Below, piece by piece: positions 8,017 to 14,163 of a stretch of DNA of 23,411 nt. A model generated the notes under the pieces. The model saw nothing but the letters and a program-made list of their open reading frames with translations. It did not search any database and was not told the origin of the DNA. Location: positions 1-23,411 of IMG/VR virus record IMGVR_UViG_3300032326_000420, one strand, 5' to 3'. Origin of the DNA: a virus. Within the stretch, counting starts at the first letter, position 1. Each line of letters starts with the position of its first letter. A program made the translations under genes and the position numbers.

Positions 8017-8244
8017 ATGGAATACAATATATGGATAGAACCCGATTCTTCGAGTGGTGATAATTATCTTAAATTCTCTGGAAAAGTTGCTCTTAATGAT
8101 AAAAATATAGAATGGTTACTAGCAATAATAAAAAAGGTTTCGAATAGGGAAATAAATTACGTCAATCCTCTATTTTCTTCAGATCCAACAAGCAATTCTG
8201 AAATATCTCTTGGACTTCTTCCAATCTCGAAGTCCTCAGAATAA
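8017..8244 (+). CDS. Small hypothetical protein in cassette R1-R2
   Basis: 75 aa from the ATG at 8017, chosen because of the box ending 5 nt upstream (an ATG at 8002 lies ahead of it). It has no recognisable domain; it starts MEYNIWIEPDSSSGDNY and has one likely helix (NIEWLLAIIKKV). Unlike the plus-strand genes after R2 and R3, it is not fused to the repeat peptide. Its 3' end overlaps the convergent minus-strand gene by 83 nt, so one of the two may not be real. Confidence 0.42.
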   Translation: MEYNIWIEPDSSSGDNYLKFSGKVALNDKNIEWLLAIIKKVSNREINYVNPLFSSDPTSNSEISLGLLPISKSSE

Positions 8245-8365
8245 TTTTATCATCACAAGATACTGCAACTAGAAGTGAATCGGTAGATAGAAGATTTGGA
8301 TTGGTCTTCATTGCTTCATCTCTGGTCATCGTCTTGGTGTTATTGATATTAAATTCTATCTTCAT
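8162..8365 (-). CDS. Small hypothetical protein in cassette R1-R2
   Basis: 67 aa, starting MKIEFNINNTKTMTRDEAMK, with a mixed strand/helix look and a C-terminal EEVQEIFQNCLLDLKK helix. It is not recognised. It starts 33 nt from the R2 start codon in divergent orientation, repeating the layout seen at R1, R3 and R4. No clear late box is seen upstream, unlike its neighbours. Confidence 0.45.
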   Translation of the reverse strand: MKIEFNINNTKTMTRDEAMKTNPNLLSTDSLLVAVSCDDKIILRTSRLEEVQEIFQNCLLDLKKIED

Positions 8366-8366
8366 A

Positions 8367-8393
8367 TTGACTTTCTAATTTTGGAAGTAAGTA
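8367..8393 (+). promoter_or_regulatory. Weak sigma70-like promoter in front of R2
   Basis: TTGACT (8367-8372), 15-nt spacer, TAAGTA (8388-8393), 5 nt to the ATG at 8399. The -35 block is shared with R1 but the -10 is poor. Confidence 0.3.
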
Positions 8394-8398
8394 GGAAC

Positions 8399-8499
8399 AT
8401 GGTAAATAATATCTCAGCTAACGTAGAGCACATCCACGGTGATGTGCAAGCCACTAATGTAACAGAAGCAACTACGCCGTTGGATGATGCGGCTTGTTG
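8399..8499 (+). repeat. Repeat copy R2
   Basis: Second copy. The hairpin is at 8428-8434 with 8441-8447 (loop CACGGT); the outer pairing is CAAGCC/GGCTTG (8447-8452 with 8491-8496), a pair change relative to R1. The first 30 nt differ more from the other copies than the structured core does. Confidence 0.9.
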
Positions 8500-8638
8500 T
8501 GCTTCGGATTTTGTGTTGGAGATTTATGAACGGGCAAAGTATCAGAGGAAATTAGCCGAAGAATCATACTCAAATACGATGAAAGCACTTCAAAAAATCA
8601 TTGATGATTGTGAGAAATCATTGCGTGATAGGCAGTAA
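8399..8638 (+). CDS. Repeat-fused small protein (R2)
   Basis: 79 aa. The first 36 or so residues are encoded by repeat R2 (HIHGDVQ..NVTEATTPLDDAACCAS) and the rest is unique: EIYERAKYQRKLAEESYSN and a charged helix ending KSLRDRQ, likely a coiled coil. A TTG at 8381 is an alternative start. Nothing in it is recognised. Its end overlaps the convergent minus-strand gene by 41 nt. The shared N-terminus with the R3 protein but different C-terminus points to a modular, cassette-like construction. Confidence 0.55.
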   Translation: MVNNISANVEHIHGDVQATNVTEATTPLDDAACCASDFVLEIYERAKYQRKLAEESYSNTMKALQKIIDDCEKSLRDRQ

Positions 8639-8849
8639 TAACTCTAGGACGTTGTTCCTCAATTTGCTTTTGGGTATTGTCTATCTCGGATAAATATTCC
8701 TTATACCTATTGAATCTGATATTCTGTTCCATTCCATTAAAATTTGTATCGAGAAATGATGACGCTTCAGATAATTTTCGGTAGTATGTGTTTAGTGTGT
8801 TAAACTCCGATTTAAAAATATCTTCGGGTGTTGGTGAATCTTCGTTCAT
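8598..8849 (-). CDS. Small coiled-coil hypothetical (MNE family)
   Basis: 83 aa, starting MNEDSPTPEDIF, with an IRFNRYKEYLSEID segment in a helical, probably coiled-coil protein. It resembles the next minus-strand gene (MNEES..., VRLNRFNAELLELR), so the two may be distant paralogues. It starts divergently 37 nt from R3. GCAAATA on the minus strand ends 7 nt before its ATG. Confidence 0.55.
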   Translation of the reverse strand: MNEDSPTPEDIFKSEFNTLNTYYRKLSEASSFLDTNFNGMEQNIRFNRYKEYLSEIDNTQKQIEEQRPRVITAYHAMISHNHQ

Positions 8850-8897
8850 GGCTTGCTATTTGCACTGTCGATGATAAATAAACAACATGTCTAATAA
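8839..8897. repeat. 59-nt perfect repeat, copy A (divergent promoter block)
   Basis: Identical over 59 nt to 9323-9381. It holds the start of a minus-strand MNE gene, a minus-strand GCAAATA, a plus-strand GATAAATA and the start of the R repeat. Confidence 0.9.
8857..8880. promoter_or_regulatory. Divergent pair of late-type boxes at R3
   Basis: GCAAATA on the minus strand (8863 to 8857) ends 7 nt before the ATG at 8849. GATAAATA on the plus strand (8873-8880) ends 6 nt before the ATG at 8887. Confidence 0.4.
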
Positions 8898-8986
8898 ATT
8901 TCAAAACAACGATAAGCACATCCACGGTGATGTGCAAGACCCGAATGTAACAGAAGCAACTACGCCGTTGGATGATGCGGCTTGTT
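8887..8986 (+). repeat. Repeat copy R3
   Basis: Third copy. The hairpin is at 8916-8922 with 8929-8935; the outer pairing CAAGAC/GGCTTG (8935-8940 with 8979-8984) has one A-G mismatch, an intermediate between R1 and R2. Confidence 0.9.
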
Positions 8987-9171
8987 GTGCTTCTTTGTTT
9001 GTTGAAGGTGTGTGCGTTGAAAGTTCTAGATTCCCACATTGGATTGGGAAAACCGCAGATCAAATTCTTGATATTATAGAAGATGGTGTGCAAGAAATTG
9101 CAAGTCGTCGCGGGGTTTCACTTCATCGATTTGAGAATCGTGATCTCGCGCTCAACGAACTCGATGCGTGA
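8887..9171 (+). CDS. Repeat-fused small protein (R3)
   Basis: 94 aa. The first 36 residues or so come from repeat R3 (ending DDAACCAS), then a unique part: LFVEGVCVESSRFPHWIG, then TADQILDIIEDGVQEIASRR and a polar C-terminus. No domain is recognised. Cysteines cluster at the junction (AACCAS, GVCVES). The gene overlaps the convergent minus-strand gene by 54 nt at its 3' end. Confidence 0.55.
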   Translation: MSNKFQNNDKHIHGDVQDPNVTEATTPLDDAACCASLFVEGVCVESSRFPHWIGKTADQILDIIEDGVQEIASRRGVSLHRFENRDLALNELDA

Positions 9172-9333
9172 TAATACCTCGTTCGAAGGATTTGGTATCA
9201 ACCTTAATTCGAGTAATTCGGCATTAAATCTGTTCAATCTTACTTCATCTTGTGATGAAGCACCGCCTTCCAATTTAGATAAGTTTGCGACAAGCTCATC
9301 CATAGTATCTATTTTTTCTGATTCTTCGTTCAT
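9118..9333 (-). CDS. Small coiled-coil hypothetical (MNE family)
   Basis: 71 aa, starting MNEESEKIDTMDELV, with EVRLNRFNAELLELR and a C-terminal helix RIEFVEREITILKS. It is probably related to 8598-8849. Its first codons and upstream region are part of the 59-nt perfect repeat. It is divergent from R4, 37 nt away. Confidence 0.55.
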   Translation of the reverse strand: MNEESEKIDTMDELVANLSKLEGGASSQDEVRLNRFNAELLELRLIPNPSNEVLSRIEFVEREITILKSMK

Positions 9334-9381
9334 GGCTTGCTATTTGCACTGTCGATGATAAATAAACAACATGTCTAATAA
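9323..9381. repeat. 59-nt perfect repeat, copy B (divergent promoter block)
   Basis: Identical to 8839-8897, shifted by 484 nt. It includes minus-strand GCAAATA (9347 to 9341) and plus-strand GATAAATA (9357-9364), the latter 6 nt before the R4 ATG. Confidence 0.9.
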
Positions 9382-9421
9382 TATCCAAAACAACGATAAG
9401 CACATCCACGGCGATGTGTAA
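9371..9421 (+). pseudogene. Truncated repeat ORF in R4
   Basis: The repeat frame is read for only 16 codons (MSNNIQNNDKHIHGDV) because CAA has become TAA. The downstream part of the repeat is intact at the nucleotide level, but there is no fused gene: gene 43 follows. Confidence 0.45.
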
Positions 9422-9471
9422 GCCACTAATGTAACAGAAGCAACTACGCCGTTGGATGATGCGGCTTGTTG
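9371..9471 (+). repeat. Repeat copy R4, abutting the gene 43 promoter
   Basis: Fourth copy. The hairpin is at 9400-9406 with 9413-9419; the last base is T instead of C, keeping a G-U pair. The outer pairing is TAAGCC/GGCTTG (9419-9424 with 9463-9468). The repeat end merges into the TTGACA of the polymerase promoter. Confidence 0.9.
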
Positions 9472-9496
9472 ACATTCATGATGTTTGTGCTATACT
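9469..9496 (+). promoter_or_regulatory. Sigma70-like promoter for gene 43, leaderless geometry
   Basis: TTGACA (9469-9474), 16-nt spacer, TATACT (9491-9496), 6 nt, then the ATG at 9503. The predicted +1 is the A of the start codon. The -35 and spacer (TTGACATTCATGATGTTTGT) are nearly the same as at 16852. Confidence 0.65.
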
Positions 9497-9502
9497 CGAT
9501 TC

Positions 9503-12031
9503 ATGTCTTATAGAAATTGTGTGTATAACAACCGCGAAAAAAAGATTTTTTTGTGGACTTGGAATGAGAATGGTGAGAGGATTAAAGAGGAATGGGATTT
9601 CAAGCCATACATTTTATTAGAAGATAAAAATGGCGATGAAAAATCTATTTACGGCACCAAATTAAAGAAAAGGGAATTCGATAGTGGTTATGATCGTAAT
9701 CAATTTATAAAAGATAGTAATATCAAAAGAATTTACGAGAATCTGCCACCTTACCAACAATTTCTAATTGACAATTATTGGTCTGTGTGTGAAAACGACG
9801 AATTCTCGCGATATCCCCTGAAGGTTGCTTATTTAGACTTGGAAAATCCAAAAGCAGATGGGTTTCCTGATCCTGTATTAGCAGATTCGGTTATCAACTT
9901 AATAACTTGTTACGATTCTTTTAGTAAAATATATCACGTATTTGGTTTGAAAAATTATCATACTACTAGAGATGATGTGAAGTATTATTGGTGTAAATCT
10001 GAACATGATTTGTTGAAATCTTTTATCAAATTCTTTAGAAAAGAAGAGTTTGATGTCATCACATCATGGAACGGTGCAGCATATGATATACCTACATTGG
10101 TCAACCGCATCACTTTTGAATTGGGTAAAGAATGGGCTGATAAATTATCCCCAATTGGAAGGATTTACGAGAAGACTAATCCTACTGGTAAATTTGGTAT
10201 GCCCACAAAAGAATACGTCATTGAGGGTATTTCATCTTTAGACTATTATGTGATTTATCAAAAATTCAATTTGGAAAAGCAAGAGTCTTACAAATTGGAT
10301 AACATAGGACAAGTTGAATTAGGTATTAACAAAATTCAACACGAGGGTAATTTATGGGACCTTTCAAAAAATGATTGGCATACATACACTGATTACAACA
10401 TAAGAGACGTTGAAATTCTTGTAAAATTGGAAGAGAAAAAAGGTTACATTTCGTTGTTACGATTTCTCGCGTATACAGGATTATGTGATTTAGAAAATGC
10501 CATTAAGACAGTCCCCCCTATGAATGGTGCCATCGCCATACGTGCGCGTATGCGGGGTGAATATATTCCTACTTTTATACGCCCAGTCACCGACTACAAA
10601 GCACCTGGAGGTTATGTTGCAGAGCCACGAATCGGATTCGCAGAGGATATTGTATCATTTGATGCTAACTCACTATACCCATCTGTAATGATATCTTTAA
10701 ATTTATCACCAGAAACTAAAATCGGCAGGGTTGAAAGAGTCAATGGTATCATAAAAATACACCATACATCAGGTAGGATATTTGAAATGTCTCCTGAAAA
10801 TTTTAAAAAGTTTATCGCAGAAGAAAAAGCATCGTTGACAAAGGCTGGCTTTTTGTTTTCCCAGAAAAAAGTTGGTTTGGTTCCAGAATTTTTGGATAAC
10901 TTATACACCAAACGTAAAGAGATGAAAAGCAAAATGTTGGATTCTCGAAAAAATGGTGATAAAGAGGGTGAGCAAAAATTCGACACGATCCAATATGCTT
11001 ATAAAATTCACCTCAACTCTTTATATGGTTACATGCTCAATAAATACGCCCCTATGGGTGATGAGGATATCGGGACATCTGTTACACTGACTGGTCAAGC
11101 TGTGATTAAAAAGAGTAACGAGTTGTTCTTAGAATATATGTCACAGAAACTTGATACTACGGATGGTATTGAAAAATCATTGATCTACAATGATACTGAC
11201 GCTTTATATGTCTCGTTGAGTATGTTGAAAGCTAAAGGTTTGGTGTTGAAAGATGGTAATAAAGTGTCGGCAGAATTTTACAAAGAATGTCAAGATATTG
11301 AAAACCATATTAATAGTGGTATCAACGAATGGGCCATCAAGAGTCTGAGAAGTAATGATCCCAGATTTGTATTCAAACGCGAATCTATTTGCGATTGCGG
11401 TATTTTTATTGGTAAAAAATATTATGTCCTGCACACGCTCGATGAAGAAGGTGTCGTGGTTGATAAATTTAAATATAAAGGAGTTGACGTAGTTAAGACC
11501 ACCATGCCAAAAAAGGTCAAACCATATGTTAAGAAAGTCATTGAGCATATGATTCTCACTCAATCACTTAAAGAGACCAATGATATCTTCAAAGAAGCAT
11601 ACGAACAATTCAAAAAATTACCAATCGAAGAAATTGCAAAAATCTCGGGAATGAACAATTATGCTAATTATTCGTCTAAATGTAATGGTATGACAACTGT
11701 CAAGGGAATGCCATCGCATTTAAAAGCTGCATATTATCATGATTTCATTTTAGATAAGAATGGGTGGACATCGAAATATGATAAGTTTAAAACAGGTGAT
11801 AAGATTAAGATGGTATATGTTCAAAAACCGAATAAATACGACCTATCCATGATTGGATTTAAAGAATTTTGGATGCCCGAATTTGATACTATATTTAAAG
11901 TTGATCACGAGAAAATGTTTGGTAAGATATTTTATGCTGCTATTGAAAGATTCTATAATGCTGTTGGTTGGAATTTGAGAAAACCTAATGAAAATTTAGT
12001 TGTTGAAATTGAGGATATTTTTGGAGAATGA
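9503..12031 (+). CDS. 43: Family B DNA polymerase gp43
   Basis: This 842-aa replicative polymerase with 3'-5' proofreading is somewhat shorter than T4 gp43 (898 aa). Exonuclease motifs: YLDLE (D112, E114), NGAAYD (N190, D195) and YNIRD (Y298, D302). Polymerase motifs: A, FDANSLYPS (D387); B, KIHLNSLYG (K501 to G509); C, YNDTDA (D564, D566). Motif C has Ala where family B enzymes nearly always have Ser (DTDS). The C-terminus VEIEDIFGE resembles the short hydrophobic tail by which T4-type polymerases bind the clamp. The start at 9503 is fixed by promoter geometry; an in-frame TTG at 9485 lies in the promoter spacer. Confidence 0.97.
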   Translation: MSYRNCVYNNREKKIFLWTWNENGERIKEEWDFKPYILLEDKNGDEKSIYGTKLKKREFDSGYDRNQFIKDSNIKRIYENLPPYQQFLIDNYWSVCENDEFSRYPLKVAYLDLENPKADGFPDPVLADSVINLITCYDSFSKIYHVFGLKNYHTTRDDVKYYWCKSEHDLLKSFIKFFRKEEFDVITSWNGAAYDIPTLVNRITFELGKEWADKLSPIGRIYEKTNPTGKFGMPTKEYVIEGISSLDYYVIYQKFNLEKQESYKLDNIGQVELGINKIQHEGNLWDLSKNDWHTYTDYNIRDVEILVKLEEKKGYISLLRFLAYTGLCDLENAIKTVPPMNGAIAIRARMRGEYIPTFIRPVTDYKAPGGYVAEPRIGFAEDIVSFDANSLYPSVMISLNLSPETKIGRVERVNGIIKIHHTSGRIFEMSPENFKKFIAEEKASLTKAGFLFSQKKVGLVPEFLDNLYTKRKEMKSKMLDSRKNGDKEGEQKFDTIQYAYKIHLNSLYGYMLNKYAPMGDEDIGTSVTLTGQAVIKKSNELFLEYMSQKLDTTDGIEKSLIYNDTDALYVSLSMLKAKGLVLKDGNKVSAEFYKECQDIENHINSGINEWAIKSLRSNDPRFVFKRESICDCGIFIGKKYYVLHTLDEEGVVVDKFKYKGVDVVKTTMPKKVKPYVKKVIEHMILTQSLKETNDIFKEAYEQFKKLPIEEIAKISGMNNYANYSSKCNGMTTVKGMPSHLKAAYYHDFILDKNGWTSKYDKFKTGDKIKMVYVQKPNKYDLSMIGFKEFWMPEFDTIFKVDHEKMFGKIFYAAIERFYNAVGWNLRKPNENLVVEIEDIFGE

Positions 12032-12053
12032 TACTTGACATTTTGACAATCTA

Positions 12054-12061
12054 TATAAATA
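12054..12061 (+). promoter_or_regulatory. T4-type late promoter (perfect TATAAATA)
   Basis: TATAAATA matches the T4 late consensus exactly and lies in the gap after gene 43. Two TTGACA sequences (12035-12040, 12043-12048) precede it, and GATAAGTA follows at 12070-12077. Unlike the other boxes it has a leader of about 55-60 nt, one that contains the only strong Shine-Dalgarno sequence seen in the window. Confidence 0.6.
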
Positions 12062-12114
12062 GATCTGATGATAAGTAGCGCCTATCTGATCTGGAATACG
12101 CAGGAGGAAGTCCA

Positions 12115-12150
12115 GTGAGAATGTATATAAACCCTGCACAATTTTTATGA
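12115..12150 (+). CDS. Possible 11-codon leader ORF with strong Shine-Dalgarno
   Basis: AGGAGG (12102-12107) lies 7 nt before a GTG (12115), followed by codons VRMYINPAQFL and a TGA that overlaps the ATG of the next gene (ATGA at 12147-12150). An internal ATG at 12121 gives 9 codons. The arrangement suggests translational coupling, but a peptide this short cannot be confirmed from sequence. Confidence 0.35.
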   Translation: MRMYINPAQFL

Positions 12151-12362
12151 TTTTGCAATTAAATCCAACTATACCTATGAATACCCCCAAAGGTAAAGGA
12201 TATGCTCATTTTCTCATAGATTATTCACAAGAACATGATTTATGTTGGGTGGTGTTTATAAATGATACAAAAGAATGCTGGACTTTTAAGAATTCTATGA
12301 TAAGAATAGAAGACAACGCAACATTAACAAATAATTATGACGATACAAGAAGCATACAATAA
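12147..12362 (+). CDS. Small hypothetical protein
   Basis: 71 aa. An alternative start at 12177 (MNTPKGKGYAHF) gives 61 aa and looks like a natural N-terminus. The core is probably beta-rich: GYAHFLIDYSQEHDLCWVVFINDTKECWTFKNSMIRIED alternates hydrophobic strands with turns, like a small barrel. It is similar in feel to short conserved proteins of marine T4-like phages; the function is unknown. It sits behind the late promoter at 12054 and overlaps the next gene by 26 nt. Confidence 0.65.
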   Translation: MILQLNPTIPMNTPKGKGYAHFLIDYSQEHDLCWVVFINDTKECWTFKNSMIRIEDNATLTNNYDDTRSIQ

Positions 12363-12591
12363 GGGTTTGGACGATGCGGAGAATAATGTTATTAATAACT
12401 TTATCAATTTATTAAATGATAAAGAATATGACATTCCTTTCCCTAATCCAAAATTGGAAATAGTCAGAAAAGTAATTAAAGAGAGATCTGATTATTACTT
12501 TAAAATGGCTGACGGTCAACATGGGGTTGCCAAGGGTTTTCAGAAAAAAATTGAAAACAACAAATTAGAGCTTGAAAAAGCCAGAGCATAA
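12337..12591 (+). CDS. Small helical hypothetical protein
   Basis: 84 aa, starting MTIQEAYNKGLDDAENNVINNF, followed by a short proline-containing loop (DIPFPNPKLE) and a charged helix (VRKVIKERSDYYFKMADG) with a coiled-coil-like C-terminus (KKIENNKLELEKARA). It has no known domain. It overlaps the previous gene by 26 nt, which suggests coupled translation. Confidence 0.65.
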   Translation: MTIQEAYNKGLDDAENNVINNFINLLNDKEYDIPFPNPKLEIVRKVIKERSDYYFKMADGQHGVAKGFQKKIENNKLELEKARA

Positions 12592-12613
12592 GCTAAATTC
12601 AAACATAACATAT

Positions 12614-12967
12614 ATGAAAAATACATACGTAGCAATTATCGATCAAATCGGTAGAAATATTATCGGCACATTGGTGAAAGAAACGGAGACCAGCATTACT
12701 CTCCATAATCCTGTAATTCTTTTTACACAGCCGACTCAGAACAAGCAATTGCAAGTTCAAAGTTATCCTGTTTTCTTTTTTGAATTTCTCAAAAAAGAAC
12801 ATAGAGAACAGAATAATTGGACTTATTCCAAATCTAGCATTGTTACTAGCGATGTGATTTTGGATGATTCGATTATTCTCCAATACCAGAAAATTAATAC
12901 GCCACCTTCTGTTGAAGAATTAGCCCCCACTAATAATCCAAAAGTGGTGAGTATTAATGATCTATAA
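12614..12967 (+). CDS. Sm-like small beta-barrel protein (putative)
   Basis: 117 aa from the ATG at 12614 (a TTG at 12572 would overlap the previous gene). The pattern YVAIIDQIGRNIIGTLVKETETSITLHNPVILF, namely strand, Gly turn, G-x-L, acidic turn, strand ending in an Asn-Pro, resembles Sm/LSm-type folds, which bind RNA in rings. This is a fold guess from pattern, not a family match. It lies just upstream of uvsX and ends 18 nt before a terminator hairpin. Confidence 0.6.
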   Translation: MKNTYVAIIDQIGRNIIGTLVKETETSITLHNPVILFTQPTQNKQLQVQSYPVFFFEFLKKEHREQNNWTYSKSSIVTSDVILDDSIILQYQKINTPPSVEELAPTNNPKVVSINDL

Positions 12968-12985
12968 TAAAAATAAATAACCAAT

Positions 12986-13018
12986 AAGCCTTTTCTGTGT
13001 CACACACGGAAAAGGCTT
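12986..13018 (+). terminator. Strong rho-independent-type hairpin before uvsX
   Basis: AAGCCTTTTCTGTGT pairs with ACACGGAAAAGGCTT through 15 bp (one T-G), with a 3-nt loop CAC, followed by TTTAATTT. It is the clearest terminator in the window and separates the small late genes from uvsX. An A-rich stretch upstream could let it act in both directions. Confidence 0.8.
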
Positions 13019-13038
13019 TTAATTTAAAAAATAAAAAT

Positions 13039-14163
13039 ATGAGTGATAAAATGGATAAAGATATTATGGCATCTTTGAATGCCTTGGACGATATGGTTCC
13101 TTATTCGGCGTATCTTCACGAATCGACATTATCATCCGTCGATGATTGGATTGATACGGGAAGTATGGTTCTCAATGCTTTAGTTTCTGGTTCACTGTAT
13201 GGTGGTATTCCAAAAGGGAGGATCACCCAATTGGCAGGACCGAGCCAAAGTTTCAAAAGTGGTTTAGTATTGCAGATTTTGGCAAATGCTCAAAAGAAAG
13301 GAATGATTCCTGTTATTTTTGATACGGAAGGTGCTATTGAACCAGAATCTGCTGCTAATTTTGGTTTAGATATTTCTAAAGTAAAATACGTTGGGTGTGA
13401 ATCGGTAGAACAAACTAGAAATGCTATTTACAAATTTTTGAAAAATGTTCGCGATAAAAAACAATTTGGTAAGTTTATTATTGCCATCGATTCGTTGGCA
13501 AATTTGAATTCTGAAATGGAATTATCAAGAATGGATAAAGATTCCACGTCTGCTGACATGGGAACATTTGCTAAATCGGTTAAGAGTTTGCTTAAAACAT
13601 GTACAAATATGTCTACGCTTACCAAGACCCCTATTGTCATTACGAACCATGTTTATGATGATCCTAGTGCGATGTATCCATCTTTGGAGAAAAATATGCC
13701 AGGTGGTAAAGCTGCGGTATATCTACCATCGGTGACTGTTCAACTTGCTAGAAAATTGGTTAAAGATGCTGATAACAAACAGGTAACTGATAAGCTTTCT
13801 GCATCTCAAAAGAATTACTCAGGCGTTGTTATTCGTGCTCTGACTGTTAAAAATCGCTTCATCAAACAATATCTCGAAGGTGAATTTTACCTATCCTTTA
13901 GTAAAGGATTGGATAAATATTATGGTCTTCTGGATATTATGAAAAATATGGGTGTTGTTGATAATGCTGGCGCATCCTATACTGATTGGCAAGGTAATAA
14001 ACTCGGATACTATAAAGTTTGGGCGAAAGATACCGATCTTTGGGAAAATACTTTATTACCCGAATTGGAAAAACGTATCAAAATTCATTGGGCTTACGGC
14101 TCTACTCCAGAGGATGACGATTTGGCTAATTTGGAGGATGAAGATATTGATAGCGAATCATAA
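13039..14163 (+). CDS. uvsX: UvsX RecA-like recombinase
   Basis: This 374-aa strand-exchange protein (T4 UvsX is 391 aa) forms filaments on single-stranded DNA with UvsY and drives recombination-dependent replication. Walker A is GPSQSFKS (67-74), the typical UvsX form, and Walker B is IIAIDS (D151). An acidic C-terminus (EDDDLANLEDEDIDSES) follows the core. The ATG at 13039 is chosen; an in-frame GTG at 12997 lies inside the terminator hairpin. No clear promoter is seen between the terminator and the ATG, only an A-rich stretch. Confidence 0.95.
   Translation: MSDKMDKDIMASLNALDDMVPYSAYLHESTLSSVDDWIDTGSMVLNALVSGSLYGGIPKGRITQLAGPSQSFKSGLVLQILANAQKKGMIPVIFDTEGAIEPESAANFGLDISKVKYVGCESVEQTRNAIYKFLKNVRDKKQFGKFIIAIDSLANLNSEMELSRMDKDSTSADMGTFAKSVKSLLKTCTNMSTLTKTPIVITNHVYDDPSAMYPSLEKNMPGGKAAVYLPSVTVQLARKLVKDADNKQVTDKLSASQKNYSGVVIRALTVKNRFIKQYLEGEFYLSFSKGLDKYYGLLDIMKNMGVVDNAGASYTDWQGNKLGYYKVWAKDTDLWENTLLPELEKRIKIHWAYGSTPEDDDLANLEDEDIDSES

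Noticed and set aside
7882-9471. CRISPR array
   Set aside because: The repeats are about 100 nt and spaced about 490 nt with coding sequence between them; CRISPR repeats and spacers are far shorter and regular.
7882-9471. Integron-like attC sites in the repeats
   Set aside because: GTTGGAT fits one attC core, but the matching inverse core (RYYYAAC) is not at the other end, and no integrase is in the window.
10612-11563. Minus-strand frames of 124 and 119 aa
   Set aside because: Antisense to conserved motifs of the gene 43 polymerase domain; no independent support.
12101-12120. RNase P RNA-like GAGGAAGTCC
   Set aside because: Only a short motif similarity, one base off the conserved form, with no room for the rest of the RNA; it is better read as a Shine-Dalgarno sequence.
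12997-13038. Upstream GTG start for UvsX
   Set aside because: It lies inside the terminator hairpin stem; the ATG at 13039 fits the UvsX N-terminus.
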